Assembly (NCBI RefSeq): GCF_024742075.1
Contig: NZ_JANSGD010000003.1
Coordinates: 225,080 to 289,079, forward strand
DNA: 64,000 nucleotides
Reading direction: 5' to 3'
From: Facklamia sp. 7083-14-GEN3
Lineage (GTDB): Bacteria > Bacillota > Bacilli > Lactobacillales > Aerococcaceae
The notes under the pieces are model-generated. The model did no database searches, was not told where the DNA came from, and was given only the letters and a program-made list of their open reading frames with translations. Below, one piece after another: positions 1 through 8,471 of this stretch. The position numbers were made by a program, and so were the translations under genes. Each line of letters starts with the position of its first letter. The stretch's first letter is position 1.

Positions 1-16
1 ACAACAGATACAATTG

Positions 17-25
17 TGCTATAAT
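17..25 (+). promoter_or_regulatory. Extended -10 promoter of the flavodoxin-rpiA-pdp unit
   Basis: The sequence TGCTATAAT is an extended -10 element about 32 bases before the first start codon. A -35 box cannot be judged because the window begins here. Transcription would begin near position 32, leaving a short leader before the AGGGGGG-like ribosome binding site. Confidence 0.6.
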
Positions 26-57
26 GGCTAAGGTAATAGTAATAGAGGGGGGATGTT

Positions 58-603
58 ATGAAATGTCTAATTATCTATGAGTCACCCTATGGATCCACCT
101 TGATTTATGCCAAGGCCCTTCAAAGGGTCTTTGATTTTCCAATGGTAGCTTTAAATGAGGTCGATAAATCAACTTTGAACCACTATGATTTAATCATTGT
201 GGGCACTTTTGTTTTCTCAGGAAGGATTTTCAAGTCGACACTGATTAATCAGTTGATGAATCGCTACCGCGAACCGAGTTGGGTCTTATTCACTGTGGGC
301 ATTTCTACCCCAAATCTTACCAATTTCGCTAAATTATTAAAGGAAACCTTCACTGCTAGGGTATATAAACAATTGGCCACTTTTCACTATAGAGGGCGAA
401 TTGCTTCTAAACGCTTTTCTTTAATGTACTTAGCTTCCAAGCGAATGAAGCGTCAACCAGGTACTAGTTTGGATGATGTGATTTTGGGACCCGAGGAATG
501 GCATTTGTTAGATTATCATGGCGGAACCGCTGAAAAAGAAGACTTAAAACAAATATCAAATATGGTAGAGTATATACGTGAAATAGCACAATACATAGGA
601 TAA
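58..603 (+). CDS. Flavodoxin-domain protein
   Basis: This 181-residue protein begins with a beta strand followed by a phosphate-binding loop of the flavodoxin type (YESPYGST, residues 7-14), where FMN phosphate would sit. The next strand (DLIIVGTFVFSG, about residues 44-55) fits the second FMN loop. The size and loops match the HemG/flavodoxin-like family, which covers electron carriers and protoporphyrinogen-oxidase-like proteins. The exact substrate cannot be read from the sequence. A strong GAGGGGGG-type ribosome binding site precedes the ATG. It heads a unit with rpiA 12 bases downstream, so co-transcription is likely, although no functional link is obvious. Confidence 0.7.
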   Translation: MKCLIIYESPYGSTLIYAKALQRVFDFPMVALNEVDKSTLNHYDLIIVGTFVFSGRIFKSTLINQLMNRYREPSWVLFTVGISTPNLTNFAKLLKETFTARVYKQLATFHYRGRIASKRFSLMYLASKRMKRQPGTSLDDVILGPEEWHLLDYHGGTAEKEDLKQISNMVEYIREIAQYIG

Positions 604-615
604 CGGAGGATTAGT

Positions 616-1311
616 ATGGAAGAAGCAAAAAAACGAGTAGGTAAATACGCAGCCTCTTATGTTGAAGATGGCATGGTTGTAGGTCTAGGAACAGGCTCAA
701 CAGCTTATTGGTTTATTGAAGAAGTAGGCCGTCGTTTCCAAGCAGGAGAGCTCGATAATATCTTAACGGTTTCTACATCCGATCGTTCTTCAGAACAAGC
801 TTTAAAATTAGGCTTACCTTTAAAAGAAATTGATGATGTTAATCACATTGATTTACTGGTTGATGGAGCGGATGAAACAACTCGTCAATTTGCCGGCATT
901 AAAGGTGGTGGCGGTGCCCTTTTACATGAAAAAATAATTGCTGAACAAAGTGACAAGATTATTTGGATCATGGATGAAAGCAAGTTAGTCGATCAATTAG
1001 GAAAGTTCCCTCTACCAGTGGAAGTGGTTCGATTCGGATCGTGGAAAGTATACGATGCTTTCGCAAGTGCTGGTATGAAACCGAGTTTTAGAAAAGTTGA
1101 AGGAGACAAACTATTTATTACAGATTCTGGTAATTATATTATCGATCTCCATTTAGAAGAGATTCCTAATCCACAAGTTTTGGCATCTGAAATAAAAGCC
1201 AAAGTAGGCGTCGTGGAACATGGTTTGTTTTTAGATTACGCTGATATTATTTTAGTTGCCCAAGCGGATGGAGAAATTATAAAGATTGAACGAAGTAATA
1301 CTGCAAACTAG
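616..1311 (+). CDS. rpiA: Ribose-5-phosphate isomerase A
   Basis: It interconverts ribose 5-phosphate and ribulose 5-phosphate in the cytosolic pentose phosphate pathway. The 231-residue length is normal for RpiA. Family motifs are all present: the phosphate-binding loop VGLGTGSTA (residues 22-30), the DLLVDGADE segment carrying catalytic acids (about 80-88) and KGGGGALLHEK (about 96-106) with the active-site lysine and glutamate. An ACGGAGGA ribosome binding site precedes the ATG. The next gene is a nucleoside phosphorylase, so the pair can feed ribose released from nucleosides into central metabolism. That pathway link is inferred from order and known chemistry. Confidence 0.95.
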   Translation: MEEAKKRVGKYAASYVEDGMVVGLGTGSTAYWFIEEVGRRFQAGELDNILTVSTSDRSSEQALKLGLPLKEIDDVNHIDLLVDGADETTRQFAGIKGGGGALLHEKIIAEQSDKIIWIMDESKLVDQLGKFPLPVEVVRFGSWKVYDAFASAGMKPSFRKVEGDKLFITDSGNYIIDLHLEEIPNPQVLASEIKAKVGVVEHGLFLDYADIILVAQADGEIIKIERSNTAN

Positions 1312-1333
1312 ACTATAATGAGGATGATGAAGT

Positions 1334-2632
1334 ATGAGAATGGTGGATTTAATCCATAAAAAACAAGAAAACCAAACACTAACCCAAGCAGAAATCCAAT
1401 ATATCATTAACGGATTTACCAAAGGTGAAATCCCTGATTATCAAATGGCCGCCTTTAATATGGCAGTCTATTTTAATGGCATGGATGCTAAAGAGGTTAG
1501 TCATTTAACTATGGCAATGGTGGAATCAGGCGATCAAATCGATCTTTCCGCTATCAAAGGAATCAAAGTGGATAAACATTCGACCGGAGGTGTTGGCGAT
1601 ACAACTACCCTCGTTTTAGCGCCTTTAGTAGCTTCTTGCGGTGTTCCGGTGGCTAAGATGTCAGGGCGCGGTTTAGGCCATACAGGTGGCACGCTGGATA
1701 AATTGGAGACAATCAATGGCTTTAATTTTGAAATCGCTGAAGCGGCTTTTATCGATCAAGTAAACCAACACCAAGTGGCGGTGGTCGGACAGACAGGAGA
1801 TTTAACCCCCGCTGATAAAAAGCTTTATGCATTAAGAGATGTCACTTCTACAGTTCAGTCCATTCCTTTAATTGCTTCATCCATTATGTCTAAGAAAATT
1901 GCTTCGGGTGCCGATGCGATTGTCTTAGATGTAAAAGTAGGCGATGGCGCCTTCATGAAGACAATTGAGATGGCTGAAGAATTAGCTAATACCATGGTTA
2001 AAATCGGTAATCATTTAGGCCGAAAAACAGTTGCTGTTTTATCCAATATGGATCAGCCGCTAGGGTTTGCCATTGGCAATACCTTAGAGGTCAATGAAGC
2101 TGTGGAAACATTGAAAGGGAAAGGTCCGCAAGATCTAACAGAGCTTTGTCTCAATCTTGGAGCGCAAATGCTATTATCTGCTGAGAAAGTAGAAAGTTTG
2201 CAAGAAGGTATTGAAATGTTGCAAGCTCAAATCGACTCAGGAGCAGCATTAGAAAAATTCCGAGAATTTATTGAGATTCAAGGCGGCGATGCTTCATTCA
2301 TCGAAAATCCGGAAAAATTGGGTAAAGCCAAGTACCAAATTCCTTATTTAGCTAAGAAATCAGGAGTGGTTAGTCATTGGGTAGCCGATTTAGTAGGTGA
2401 AGCAGCCATGGTTTTAGGAGCGGGGCGTGCCGTTAAAGACGATAAAATTGACCCAGTAGTAGGACTTGTCTTAAAAGCTAAGATAGGAGACCCTATTCAA
2501 GAAGGAGAGGCACTCGCAATTATCCATTCTAACCGAGAAGATATTGATGACTGCTTGGAGCGATTAGACCAAGCGATTCAAATCGCTGATTCTGCTGAAG
2601 AATTGCCATTAATTTATAAAACAATTGATTAA
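1334..2632 (+). CDS. pdp: Pyrimidine-nucleoside phosphorylase
   Basis: It phosphorolyses uridine, thymidine or deoxyuridine to the free base and (deoxy)ribose 1-phosphate. The 432-residue protein has the thymidine/pyrimidine phosphorylase signature [18 protein letters not shown] (about residues 108-125), the KHSTGGVGD phosphate-binding loop (about 81-89) and a C-terminal domain ending in the family's small PYNP fold. Length and the S-G-R-G-x-G-H-T core favour the Gram-positive Pdp type over enterobacterial DeoA, but sequence alone does not settle uridine versus thymidine preference. It lies 22 bases after rpiA and 28 before an ECF-type S component, suggesting a nucleoside salvage unit. Confidence 0.92.
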   Translation: MRMVDLIHKKQENQTLTQAEIQYIINGFTKGEIPDYQMAAFNMAVYFNGMDAKEVSHLTMAMVESGDQIDLSAIKGIKVDKHSTGGVGDTTTLVLAPLVASCGVPVAKMSGRGLGHTGGTLDKLETINGFNFEIAEAAFIDQVNQHQVAVVGQTGDLTPADKKLYALRDVTSTVQSIPLIASSIMSKKIASGADAIVLDVKVGDGAFMKTIEMAEELANTMVKIGNHLGRKTVAVLSNMDQPLGFAIGNTLEVNEAVETLKGKGPQDLTELCLNLGAQMLLSAEKVESLQEGIEMLQAQIDSGAALEKFREFIEIQGGDASFIENPEKLGKAKYQIPYLAKKSGVVSHWVADLVGEAAMVLGAGRAVKDDKIDPVVGLVLKAKIGDPIQEGEALAIIHSNREDIDDCLERLDQAIQIADSAEELPLIYKTID

Positions 2633-2660
2633 AAAATTCATAAGAAGAAGGAAGTAAAAT

Positions 2661-3215
2661 ATGTCAAATAATAAAACCTTTAAGTATGTTCAAATCGGGA
2701 TTTACGCTGCTTTAATTATCGCTGCAATTACCTTTATCCGTGTCCCGATGCCATCGGCCATCTCTAACTCTTTTGTTCATCCAGGTAATGCCTTGGTGGT
2801 TTTAGCAGTTTTGTTAATGGGGTTCAAACGGGGGACGGCCGCTGCTTTAATCGGACTCTTTCTCTTTGATAGCTTAAATGGCTATTTCTATGTTGTTCAT
2901 TTCACCCTTTTAGAAAACCTTTTGGTTTTGATTGTGGTCTCATTAATATATAATAAATTCTTCCATAAAGACGATAGTATGAGTCATATTGTGACATTAG
3001 GAATCGTCGGAGCATTAACTAAAATTGTATTAATCTTTGGTAAGCATATTATTAACCAAATGATTTTAGGAGCCACATCTTCTGCGGCAATTGCCATGGC
3101 GATTTCAGCCATGCCAGCTAGTCTTTTTACAGGACTTGTCACAGCCATCTTAGTGCCAGTTTTATATTTCCCATTAAAGAAAATTTTCCAACGCTATCAT
3201 ACAATTGGTGAATAA
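2661..3215 (+). CDS. ECF transporter S component (substrate unknown)
   Basis: This 184-residue protein is almost entirely membrane-embedded, with about five to six predicted helices and the pattern seen in ECF-type substrate-capture (S) subunits: an N-terminal helix rich in small residues, a conserved loop containing HPGNALVVL (about residues 40-48) and a short cytosolic tail. S components use the shared EcfA-EcfA'-EcfT module, which is not encoded nearby. Its position after rpiA and pdp suggests a nucleoside-, base- or sugar-related substrate, but that is inference. A GAAGAAGGAAG ribosome binding site precedes the ATG. A hairpin terminator follows. Confidence 0.75.
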   Translation: MSNNKTFKYVQIGIYAALIIAAITFIRVPMPSAISNSFVHPGNALVVLAVLLMGFKRGTAAALIGLFLFDSLNGYFYVVHFTLLENLLVLIVVSLIYNKFFHKDDSMSHIVTLGIVGALTKIVLIFGKHIINQMILGATSSAAIAMAISAMPASLFTGLVTAILVPVLYFPLKKIFQRYHTIGE

Positions 3216-3226
3216 TACTATCACTT

Positions 3227-3255
3227 GGGTTCAGTCTTTTAGGCTGAGCCTTTTT
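3227..3255 (+). terminator. Terminator after the ECF S-component gene
   Basis: A stem of GGTTCAGTCT pairing with AGGCTGAGCC (with G-U pairs) and a short loop is followed by five Ts. It lies 11 bases after the stop codon and would end the plus-strand rpiA-pdp unit. Confidence 0.75.
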
Positions 3256-3272
3256 AAATGACAAAAAATAAT

Positions 3273-3306
3273 AGCCCTCGACGCTTTAAGTCGAGGGCTT
3301 TATTTA
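3273..3306. terminator. Bidirectional terminator between convergent units
   Basis: A ten-base stem (AGCCCTCGAC / GTCGAGGGCT) is flanked by T-rich sequence on both strands. It can stop plus-strand read-through and also terminate the minus-strand MFS gene that ends at 3312. Confidence 0.8.
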
Positions 3307-3311
3307 TTGTA

Positions 3312-4553
3312 TTAAGCTTTAGCTGGTTCAAGTGCTGGGCTAGTTGTATGAATGGTTTGATATCTTTCTTGCTTAAGGTTTTTAATCGAAATCATGAAGC
3401 AGAAGGATACAATATATAGACTAGTTAGGAAAATCATAACGGCACTCATATCATAGTTTTCTAAAATCATTCCAATAATTAATGAAGAGAAACCACCGAT
3501 GGCACGGCCAACGTTTAAAATGGTGTTATTAGCTACCGCTCGAACTTGATGAGGGTATAAGCGCGTAACCATGGCGCCATAGCCGGCAAACATTCCATTA
3601 ACAAAGAATCCCATTAAAGCTCCGCCAAATAAAAGACTTAAGGCAGAATTGACATAAGTAAAAGCGAAAACAGAGATAGCTGACATGATGAGGAAAACGC
3701 CATAAACTAAACGCGGACCAAACATATCTAGGAAATAACCAAAGACTAACATACCGATAGACATTCCCACAATAGTAGTGATCATCCAAAGGTTAGAGTT
3801 GCCCAGGCTGATACCTAATTTGCCTTGCATCATAGTTGGTAACCAGTTCATCATCCCAAAATAACCAGCAATTTGAACAGAAGTCATCACCATTAAAGCA
3901 ATCGTTTGATGGGCTAAGGCAGGGGTTTTGAAAAGGTCAGAGATTTTACCGGCTTGTTGACGGTCTACTTTCTGGCTGCCACGGTCAGTGATTTGATCTT
4001 CTTTAATCATAAAGTGCATGTAAGTCACTAAGATTAAAGGTAGAATACCTAGCGCAAAAAGTCCTCTCCAGCCAAAGATTGGTGCAATTAAGCTGGCTAA
4101 AACAGCGGATGTAATGGATCCGATTTGTCCCATAACACCATTCAGTGAGGAGATCCGGCCCATTTTGTTGCTTGGGACAATACCCGCCATGATCGCTAGG
4201 GCAACACCGTACTCACCACCAACCCCAATACCAGCTAAGAAGCGTAGAGCTAAAAGGGTATTGATACTTTGACTAAAGAAGATAAGGGCGGTAGCTACAG
4301 AGAAAATCGCGACGGTCCATTTTAATACTTTGTATTTGTTATAGCGGTCTGCTAAAACACCAAAGACAAGTCCCCCAAACAGCATTCCGAAGTTCGTAAT
4401 GGTTCCAATCCAACCGGCTTGAGTAGAGGAAATATTTAAATCAGCAATAATAGAGGATAGGGAAAAGGCCAAAAACATCACATTGACATCATCTAAACCA
4501 GAGGCAATCATTGAAGTAACAAGGGCACGACGATCATAATTTATAGTTTTCAT
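3312..4553 (-). CDS. MFS transporter downstream of pyrE
   Basis: A 413-residue major facilitator superfamily permease with about 12 transmembrane helices. The loop between helices 2 and 3 holds the MFS motif-A pattern (GVLADRYNKYK, about residues 64-74), and helix 4 carries RFLAGIGVGGEYG, typical of the sugar/aromatic-acid (AAHS/SHS-like) branch. The substrate is not evident. It is the last gene of the minus-strand pyrF-pyrE group, 54 bases after pyrE with no visible terminator between. It is therefore probably under the same attenuator and may carry a pyrimidine or precursor such as orotate. That is a context guess. TAAGGAGAG precedes the ATG. Confidence 0.8.
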   Translation of the reverse strand: MKTINYDRRALVTSMIASGLDDVNVMFLAFSLSSIIADLNISSTQAGWIGTITNFGMLFGGLVFGVLADRYNKYKVLKWTVAIFSVATALIFFSQSINTLLALRFLAGIGVGGEYGVALAIMAGIVPSNKMGRISSLNGVMGQIGSITSAVLASLIAPIFGWRGLFALGILPLILVTYMHFMIKEDQITDRGSQKVDRQQAGKISDLFKTPALAHQTIALMVMTSVQIAGYFGMMNWLPTMMQGKLGISLGNSNLWMITTIVGMSIGMLVFGYFLDMFGPRLVYGVFLIMSAISVFAFTYVNSALSLLFGGALMGFFVNGMFAGYGAMVTRLYPHQVRAVANNTILNVGRAIGGFSSLIIGMILENYDMSAVMIFLTSLYIVSFCFMISIKNLKQERYQTIHTTSPALEPAKA

Positions 4554-4607
4554 AATATCTCTCCTTAATAAAAGTTCACGGACTTTTTTAATTAATATTT
4601 ATTGAAT

Positions 4608-5261
4608 TTAGTTAAAAGCTTGGCTCCAAGCTTGAGGATCTTTGTACCAATTGGCTAAGCTTTGCTTATGATTTTCAAAAGCAGGCTTTTTAGTAACAAT
4701 ATCGATCAGAGTAGCATAATCACTCAGGGTAACTAAGGGGAAGGATTCTTTAGCAAAATTCTGACGACCGGCTTCTAATAAGTAATTAAAGATAGCTAGG
4801 GCACCAATCACTTGACCACCAGCATTTTGAACGGCGTGAGCCGCTTTAATGACGCTCCCACCTGTCGAGATCAAGTCTTCAATCATTAGGACTTTTTGTC
4901 CTGGACTCAAGTGACCTTCGATTTGATTGTGCATGCCGTGTCCTTTAGGACTAGACCGCACATAAATCATTGGTAAGTTTAATGCTTGTGCCAAAAAGGC
5001 TGCATGAGAAATGCCAGCAGTAGCTGTACCCGCGATAACTTCGACCTCTGCAAAGTTTTCTTTAACGGCTGCTACCATGGCTTCAATTAAAAGCTGACGG
5101 CTTTGCGGATGACTAATGATTAGGCGGTTATCACAATAGATGGGTGATTTTAAACCGCTTGACCAGGTGAAGGGGGGATCTAAACTGATTTTAACTGCTT
5201 CAATATCCAAGAGGATATTAGCAATCTTTTCTTTACTGCTTGTTTGATGAACGTTTTCCAT
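4608..5261 (-). CDS. pyrE: Orotate phosphoribosyltransferase
   Basis: It transfers the phosphoribosyl group of PRPP to orotate to make orotidine 5'-phosphate, the fifth step of de novo UMP synthesis. The 217-residue protein shows the PRPP-binding signature VLMIEDLISTGGS (about residues 124-136), in which paired acidic residues and a glycine-rich loop bind the ribose and pyrophosphate, and the N-terminal FTWSSGLKSPIYCDNR segment typical of bacterial PyrE. A strong AGGAGG lies five bases before the ATG. Only nine bases separate it from pyrF, so translation is probably coupled. Confidence 0.95.
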   Translation of the reverse strand: MENVHQTSSKEKIANILLDIEAVKISLDPPFTWSSGLKSPIYCDNRLIISHPQSRQLLIEAMVAAVKENFAEVEVIAGTATAGISHAAFLAQALNLPMIYVRSSPKGHGMHNQIEGHLSPGQKVLMIEDLISTGGSVIKAAHAVQNAGGQVIGALAIFNYLLEAGRQNFAKESFPLVTLSDYATLIDIVTKKPAFENHKQSLANWYKDPQAWSQAFN

Positions 5262-5270
5262 GATTACCTC

Positions 5271-6008
5271 CTATTTGAATGATTGTTGTGCCTGAGCAAT
5301 TTTTTCAACAATATCTAAGTAAGCTGCTTTTGGATCATCTGCTTGGGTAATTGGACGCCCAATGACGAGATAATCACTTAGATTTTTAATGGCTGTTTGG
5401 ACATCAGCAATACGGTGCTGGTCATCCGTACGATTTGTCGTTTGTGGGCGTATTCCCGGTGTAACCGTTAGGAAGTCGGCATGTGTGACTTCTTTGATTG
5501 CCTTGGCCTCATGGGGCGAACAAACTACACCGTCAAGTCCAGCTTGGTGACTTAACTTGGCATAGTGCAAGGTTGAAGTTTCTAAACCGGCAGTGATTAA
5601 TTGTTCTTCTTCTACTTGTTGGTTAGAAGTGGAAGTCAGTTGAGTGACTGCAATCAAAAGAGGTTCTTTTTGACCAGCCGGTGTCCCTTGAATCAGACCT
5701 TCTTTGGCCGCTTCCATCATCCTACGTCCACCTGCCGCATGAACATTGACCATGGCTACTCCCAATTGAGCGAGAATACGCATGGACCGCATCACGGTGT
5801 TAGGGATGTCGTGGAGTTTAAGATCTAGAAAAATGGAATGACCTTGACTGGAAACTTTTTCTAACAGTTGAGGACCTCCCAAATAGAAAACTTCCATACC
5901 GATTTTTATATTATGGGGACCTCGCGGTAAAAGCTGTAAAAAGTCTAAGATTTCTTTATCACTGGCAAAATCAAGCGCAATAATGGGTAGTTGAGGATTG
6001 AGTTCCAT
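5271..6008 (-). CDS. pyrF: Orotidine-5'-phosphate decarboxylase
   Basis: It decarboxylates OMP to UMP, the last step of de novo pyrimidine synthesis. The 245-residue protein begins with the ALDFAS strand bearing a catalytic aspartate and contains FLDLKLHDIPNTV (about residues 56-68), the family's D-x-K-x-x-D-I-P-N active-site motif. An in-frame GTG lies nine bases upstream, but the ATG at 6008 is preferred because AAAGGTGG sits about five bases before it. The gene is first in a minus-strand unit with pyrE and an MFS permease. It is preceded by a promoter and PyrR-like attenuator. Confidence 0.95.
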   Translation of the reverse strand: MELNPQLPIIALDFASDKEILDFLQLLPRGPHNIKIGMEVFYLGGPQLLEKVSSQGHSIFLDLKLHDIPNTVMRSMRILAQLGVAMVNVHAAGGRRMMEAAKEGLIQGTPAGQKEPLLIAVTQLTSTSNQQVEEEQLITAGLETSTLHYAKLSHQAGLDGVVCSPHEAKAIKEVTHADFLTVTPGIRPQTTNRTDDQHRIADVQTAIKNLSDYLVIGRPITQADDPKAAYLDIVEKIAQAQQSFK

Positions 6009-6022
6009 AAAGACCACCTTTC

Positions 6023-6127
6023 TAATAAAAAACGCCTAACCACATATTCGGTTAGGCATAAAAGATATATCCATAGAAGCATGCCCATAGGCATACTAAG
6101 TGTGTGGATCTTCTTTCATGCTTCTCT
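6023..6127 (-). promoter_or_regulatory. PyrR-type attenuator before pyrF
   Basis: Read on the minus strand, the leader contains a CAGAGAAGCA segment resembling the PyrR RNA-binding loop (CAGAGAGGCU in known leaders). Its AGAAGCATG pairs with CATGCTTCT about 34 bases later. Next comes an intrinsic terminator: GCCTAACC, an eight-base loop, GGTTAGGC and a T run (6023-6057) ending 15 bases before the pyrF start. This is the layout of UMP/PRPP-sensing PyrR attenuation in Firmicutes. The terminator is clear. The PyrR assignment rests on partial motif match and gene context. Confidence 0.65.
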
Positions 6128-6162
6128 GAACATGTTTAAAGCGATCGTTTCAAATTGCTAAG

Positions 6163-6191
6163 AGTATAAAATGAATAGAAAAAATTGTCAA
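6163..6191 (-). promoter_or_regulatory. Promoter of the pyrF-pyrE-MFS unit
   Basis: On the minus strand a perfect TTGACA -35 box (6186-6191), a 17-base spacer and a TATACT -10 box (6163-6168) lie just upstream of the attenuator leader. This is a near-consensus housekeeping sigma promoter. Confidence 0.85.
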
Positions 6192-6220
6192 TAGCTAAAT
6201 AAACATTAAAAAGATTAAGT

Positions 6221-7306
6221 CTATAAATGTTCACTTTTTTGATTGCGCTGGGCTAAGGCTTGGACATCAAGCTGTCTGACTTTAGCCCAATGGTAGCTTT
6301 CACCACTTATTACTAAATCCGTTTTGCGTAAGTCTTCTATCGATTGACACGATAGAAGCAGTAATGTTCGTTTAAGGGCTGAGGACCAATCATTCACCCA
6401 TTCAACGGTTGCTTCAACCCCTAATTGGTCCACTGAATGCAGAAACTTGCCGGCAATCCCACAACTTTTAGCGCCTAAAGCCAAGGCCTTGATCATGTCT
6501 AAAAAGTCGCGAATACCACCTGAAGCTAAAACATTAATTTGCTCTTGGTAGGTCAGAGATTCCAACAAAGCTTCGACACTGGTCTGGCCCCAGTTTGCTA
6601 GGCTTGAAAAGTCTAGCTGGTCATTGCGCTGATTTTCAATTTGAACAAAGTTGGTGCCACCACGTCCACCTAGGTCTACCGTTTGGACGCCTAGTTCAAT
6701 TAATTCTTCAAGGGTCTCTTGACTCATACCGAAGCCAACTTCTTTAACAATAACGGGTAGCCCTAAGTCCTCAACGATTTTTTGAATATTGTCTTTCCAG
6801 TTCGAAAAATCACGGTCTCCCTCAGGCATCACAATCTCTTGGGCTGTATTTAAATGAATTTGAAGGGCATCGGCTTGGATTAAGTCGACGGCTCTTTTGG
6901 CGTTTTCCAGATCATGATGGGCACCCAAATTGGCTAAGACAAAGCCATGGGGATTCATTTGACGAATAATGGTAAAGGAATCAGCCACTTGAGGGTCTTT
7001 AAGGGCGGCTGAAATAGAGCCGACCGCCATGGTTAAACCAGTTGCTGCAGCCACTTGGGCTAATTGTTGATTGTAAGCTTTTGTTTTGGGGCTGCCACCT
7101 GTCATAGCATTAATATAAAAAGGGAGGGAATGCTTTTTACCTGCCCAATGAGTGGATAAATCAATTTGATCGATAGGAAGGCGACCCAGTGAATGGTGGA
7201 CAAAACGGATATCATCAAAGGAATTAATTTTTCTAGTCTTTTGTTGGTCTAAAGCATAACGCAGGTGGTCATCTTTACGATTAGTCGATAAAGAAGAAGT
7301 CATCAT
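6221..7306 (-). CDS. fni: Isopentenyl-diphosphate delta-isomerase, type 2
   Basis: It interconverts isopentenyl and dimethylallyl diphosphate using reduced FMN. The 361-residue protein shows the type 2 IDI pattern: an N-terminal RKDDHLRYAL segment, the FMN-binding strand FYINAMTGGSP (about residues 63-73), HLNTAQE (about 153-159) with MPEGDRDF, the IVKEVGFG loop and DLGGRGGTNF, and the phosphate-binding ASGGIRD near residue 264. It is the last gene of the lower mevalonate operon and immediately follows the pmvk stop codon, so translation is coupled. It completes conversion of mevalonate to both C5 isoprenoid units. Confidence 0.95.
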   Translation of the reverse strand: MMTSSLSTNRKDDHLRYALDQQKTRKINSFDDIRFVHHSLGRLPIDQIDLSTHWAGKKHSLPFYINAMTGGSPKTKAYNQQLAQVAAATGLTMAVGSISAALKDPQVADSFTIIRQMNPHGFVLANLGAHHDLENAKRAVDLIQADALQIHLNTAQEIVMPEGDRDFSNWKDNIQKIVEDLGLPVIVKEVGFGMSQETLEELIELGVQTVDLGGRGGTNFVQIENQRNDQLDFSSLANWGQTSVEALLESLTYQEQINVLASGGIRDFLDMIKALALGAKSCGIAGKFLHSVDQLGVEATVEWVNDWSSALKRTLLLLSCQSIEDLRKTDLVISGESYHWAKVRQLDVQALAQRNQKSEHL

Positions 7307-8461
7307 CTATTCCATCCTTTCTGAGCTTGATTTTGCTTGCGGGGCTACTTGAAGATTTAGAGGCATAATGCCATGTTTTTTCCATTGGTTGAGAATGGTT
7401 TCCTTAGCTTTTATATCATAGCCTAAGCCAATGCCGCAATCTCCACCACCTGCTCCTGAGCTCTTGCTAGCATAGCCATGGTGTTTGCCAATTTTAATCA
7501 GCTGGTTTAAATCATCCGTTTCAATGGATAGGTCATAAGCCTTGCCTAAATCAAGCAATAAGTGACGGTATTTACTGATGGCTTGCTGGATCAAGTCTGC
7601 TTGATTAGTAATCAGCCCTTCTTTCAATTGACCAACGACGGTAGGAGCTTGGTCTAAAAAGGCTTGGAAAGCTTGTGGCTTAATAGCGATTTGGTCTTTT
7701 AATTGTTTGACCAGATTATCGGTAGAAGCTGTCTGCTGGGTCCACCCAATCAGGACTTGCAAATCTTTAGAAACTGCTAAGTTTTCAATGATTAATCCTG
7801 GCCATTCTTGATTCATTAAAGCATTGATTGAAGGAGAATTAGCGATCATTTTTTTTAAGTGTTGGCGGTCTGGGGTGACATAATAAGTCCATCCACCAAA
7901 AGCATTGGCAGCGATATCGCCAAAGCTTCCGGTAGCTCCTAGGCGTAATTGACTGATAACGGCTAAGCGGTAGAGCTTTTCAGCTGAGAGTTTGATGCCG
8001 TGAAAGTTAAGTATGGCTTTGAGGGTACCGACTGTTACGGCTCCGCTAGAGCCTAGTCCATACTTTTTGCCGGACTCACTTAATAATTGAGAACGAATGT
8101 GTAAATGAACGTTTTGAATGTTAAGGCTCGACTCCTGCAAGAAGGTATGGGCCACCTTCGCTGCCTCTATCACGTAACGCCACTGTTTCAATTGATCTTC
8201 TTCTAGGGAATAGTCTTCTGCAACTTTCAATTGGGGATCATCTGTTTCTAAGCAAAGGGGTGCATAATCTCCTTGATGATTTTCAATCAGCCAGCCCGTT
8301 TCAGACCCCTTACTAATTGTCAGTTCAAGGTATTGGTCGACAGCAATCAAGATAGCTGCTTGTTTTGGCGCTAAAACAGCATATTCACCCGCAATATAGA
8401 GTTTGCCGGGAATTTTTATGGTTTGAGTCTGCGCAGATTGAAGGCAATGCTCAGGATTCAT
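7307..8461 (-). CDS. mvaK2: Phosphomevalonate kinase
   Basis: It phosphorylates mevalonate 5-phosphate to the diphosphate with ATP. This 384-residue GHMP kinase has the N-terminal PGKLYIAGEYAVL motif 1, the ATP-binding KYGLGSSGAVTVG loop (motif 2) and the C-terminal SSGAGGGDCGIGL motif 3. The open frame extends upstream, but an AGGAGG six bases before the ATG at 8461 decides the start, ten bases after the mvaD stop. The gene order mvk, mvaD, mvaK2, fni matches the lower mevalonate operon of streptococci, enterococci and relatives. Confidence 0.94.
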   Translation of the reverse strand: MNPEHCLQSAQTQTIKIPGKLYIAGEYAVLAPKQAAILIAVDQYLELTISKGSETGWLIENHQGDYAPLCLETDDPQLKVAEDYSLEEDQLKQWRYVIEAAKVAHTFLQESSLNIQNVHLHIRSQLLSESGKKYGLGSSGAVTVGTLKAILNFHGIKLSAEKLYRLAVISQLRLGATGSFGDIAANAFGGWTYYVTPDRQHLKKMIANSPSINALMNQEWPGLIIENLAVSKDLQVLIGWTQQTASTDNLVKQLKDQIAIKPQAFQAFLDQAPTVVGQLKEGLITNQADLIQQAISKYRHLLLDLGKAYDLSIETDDLNQLIKIGKHHGYASKSSGAGGGDCGIGLGYDIKAKETILNQWKKHGIMPLNLQVAPQAKSSSERME

Positions 8462-8471
8462 AATACTCCTC

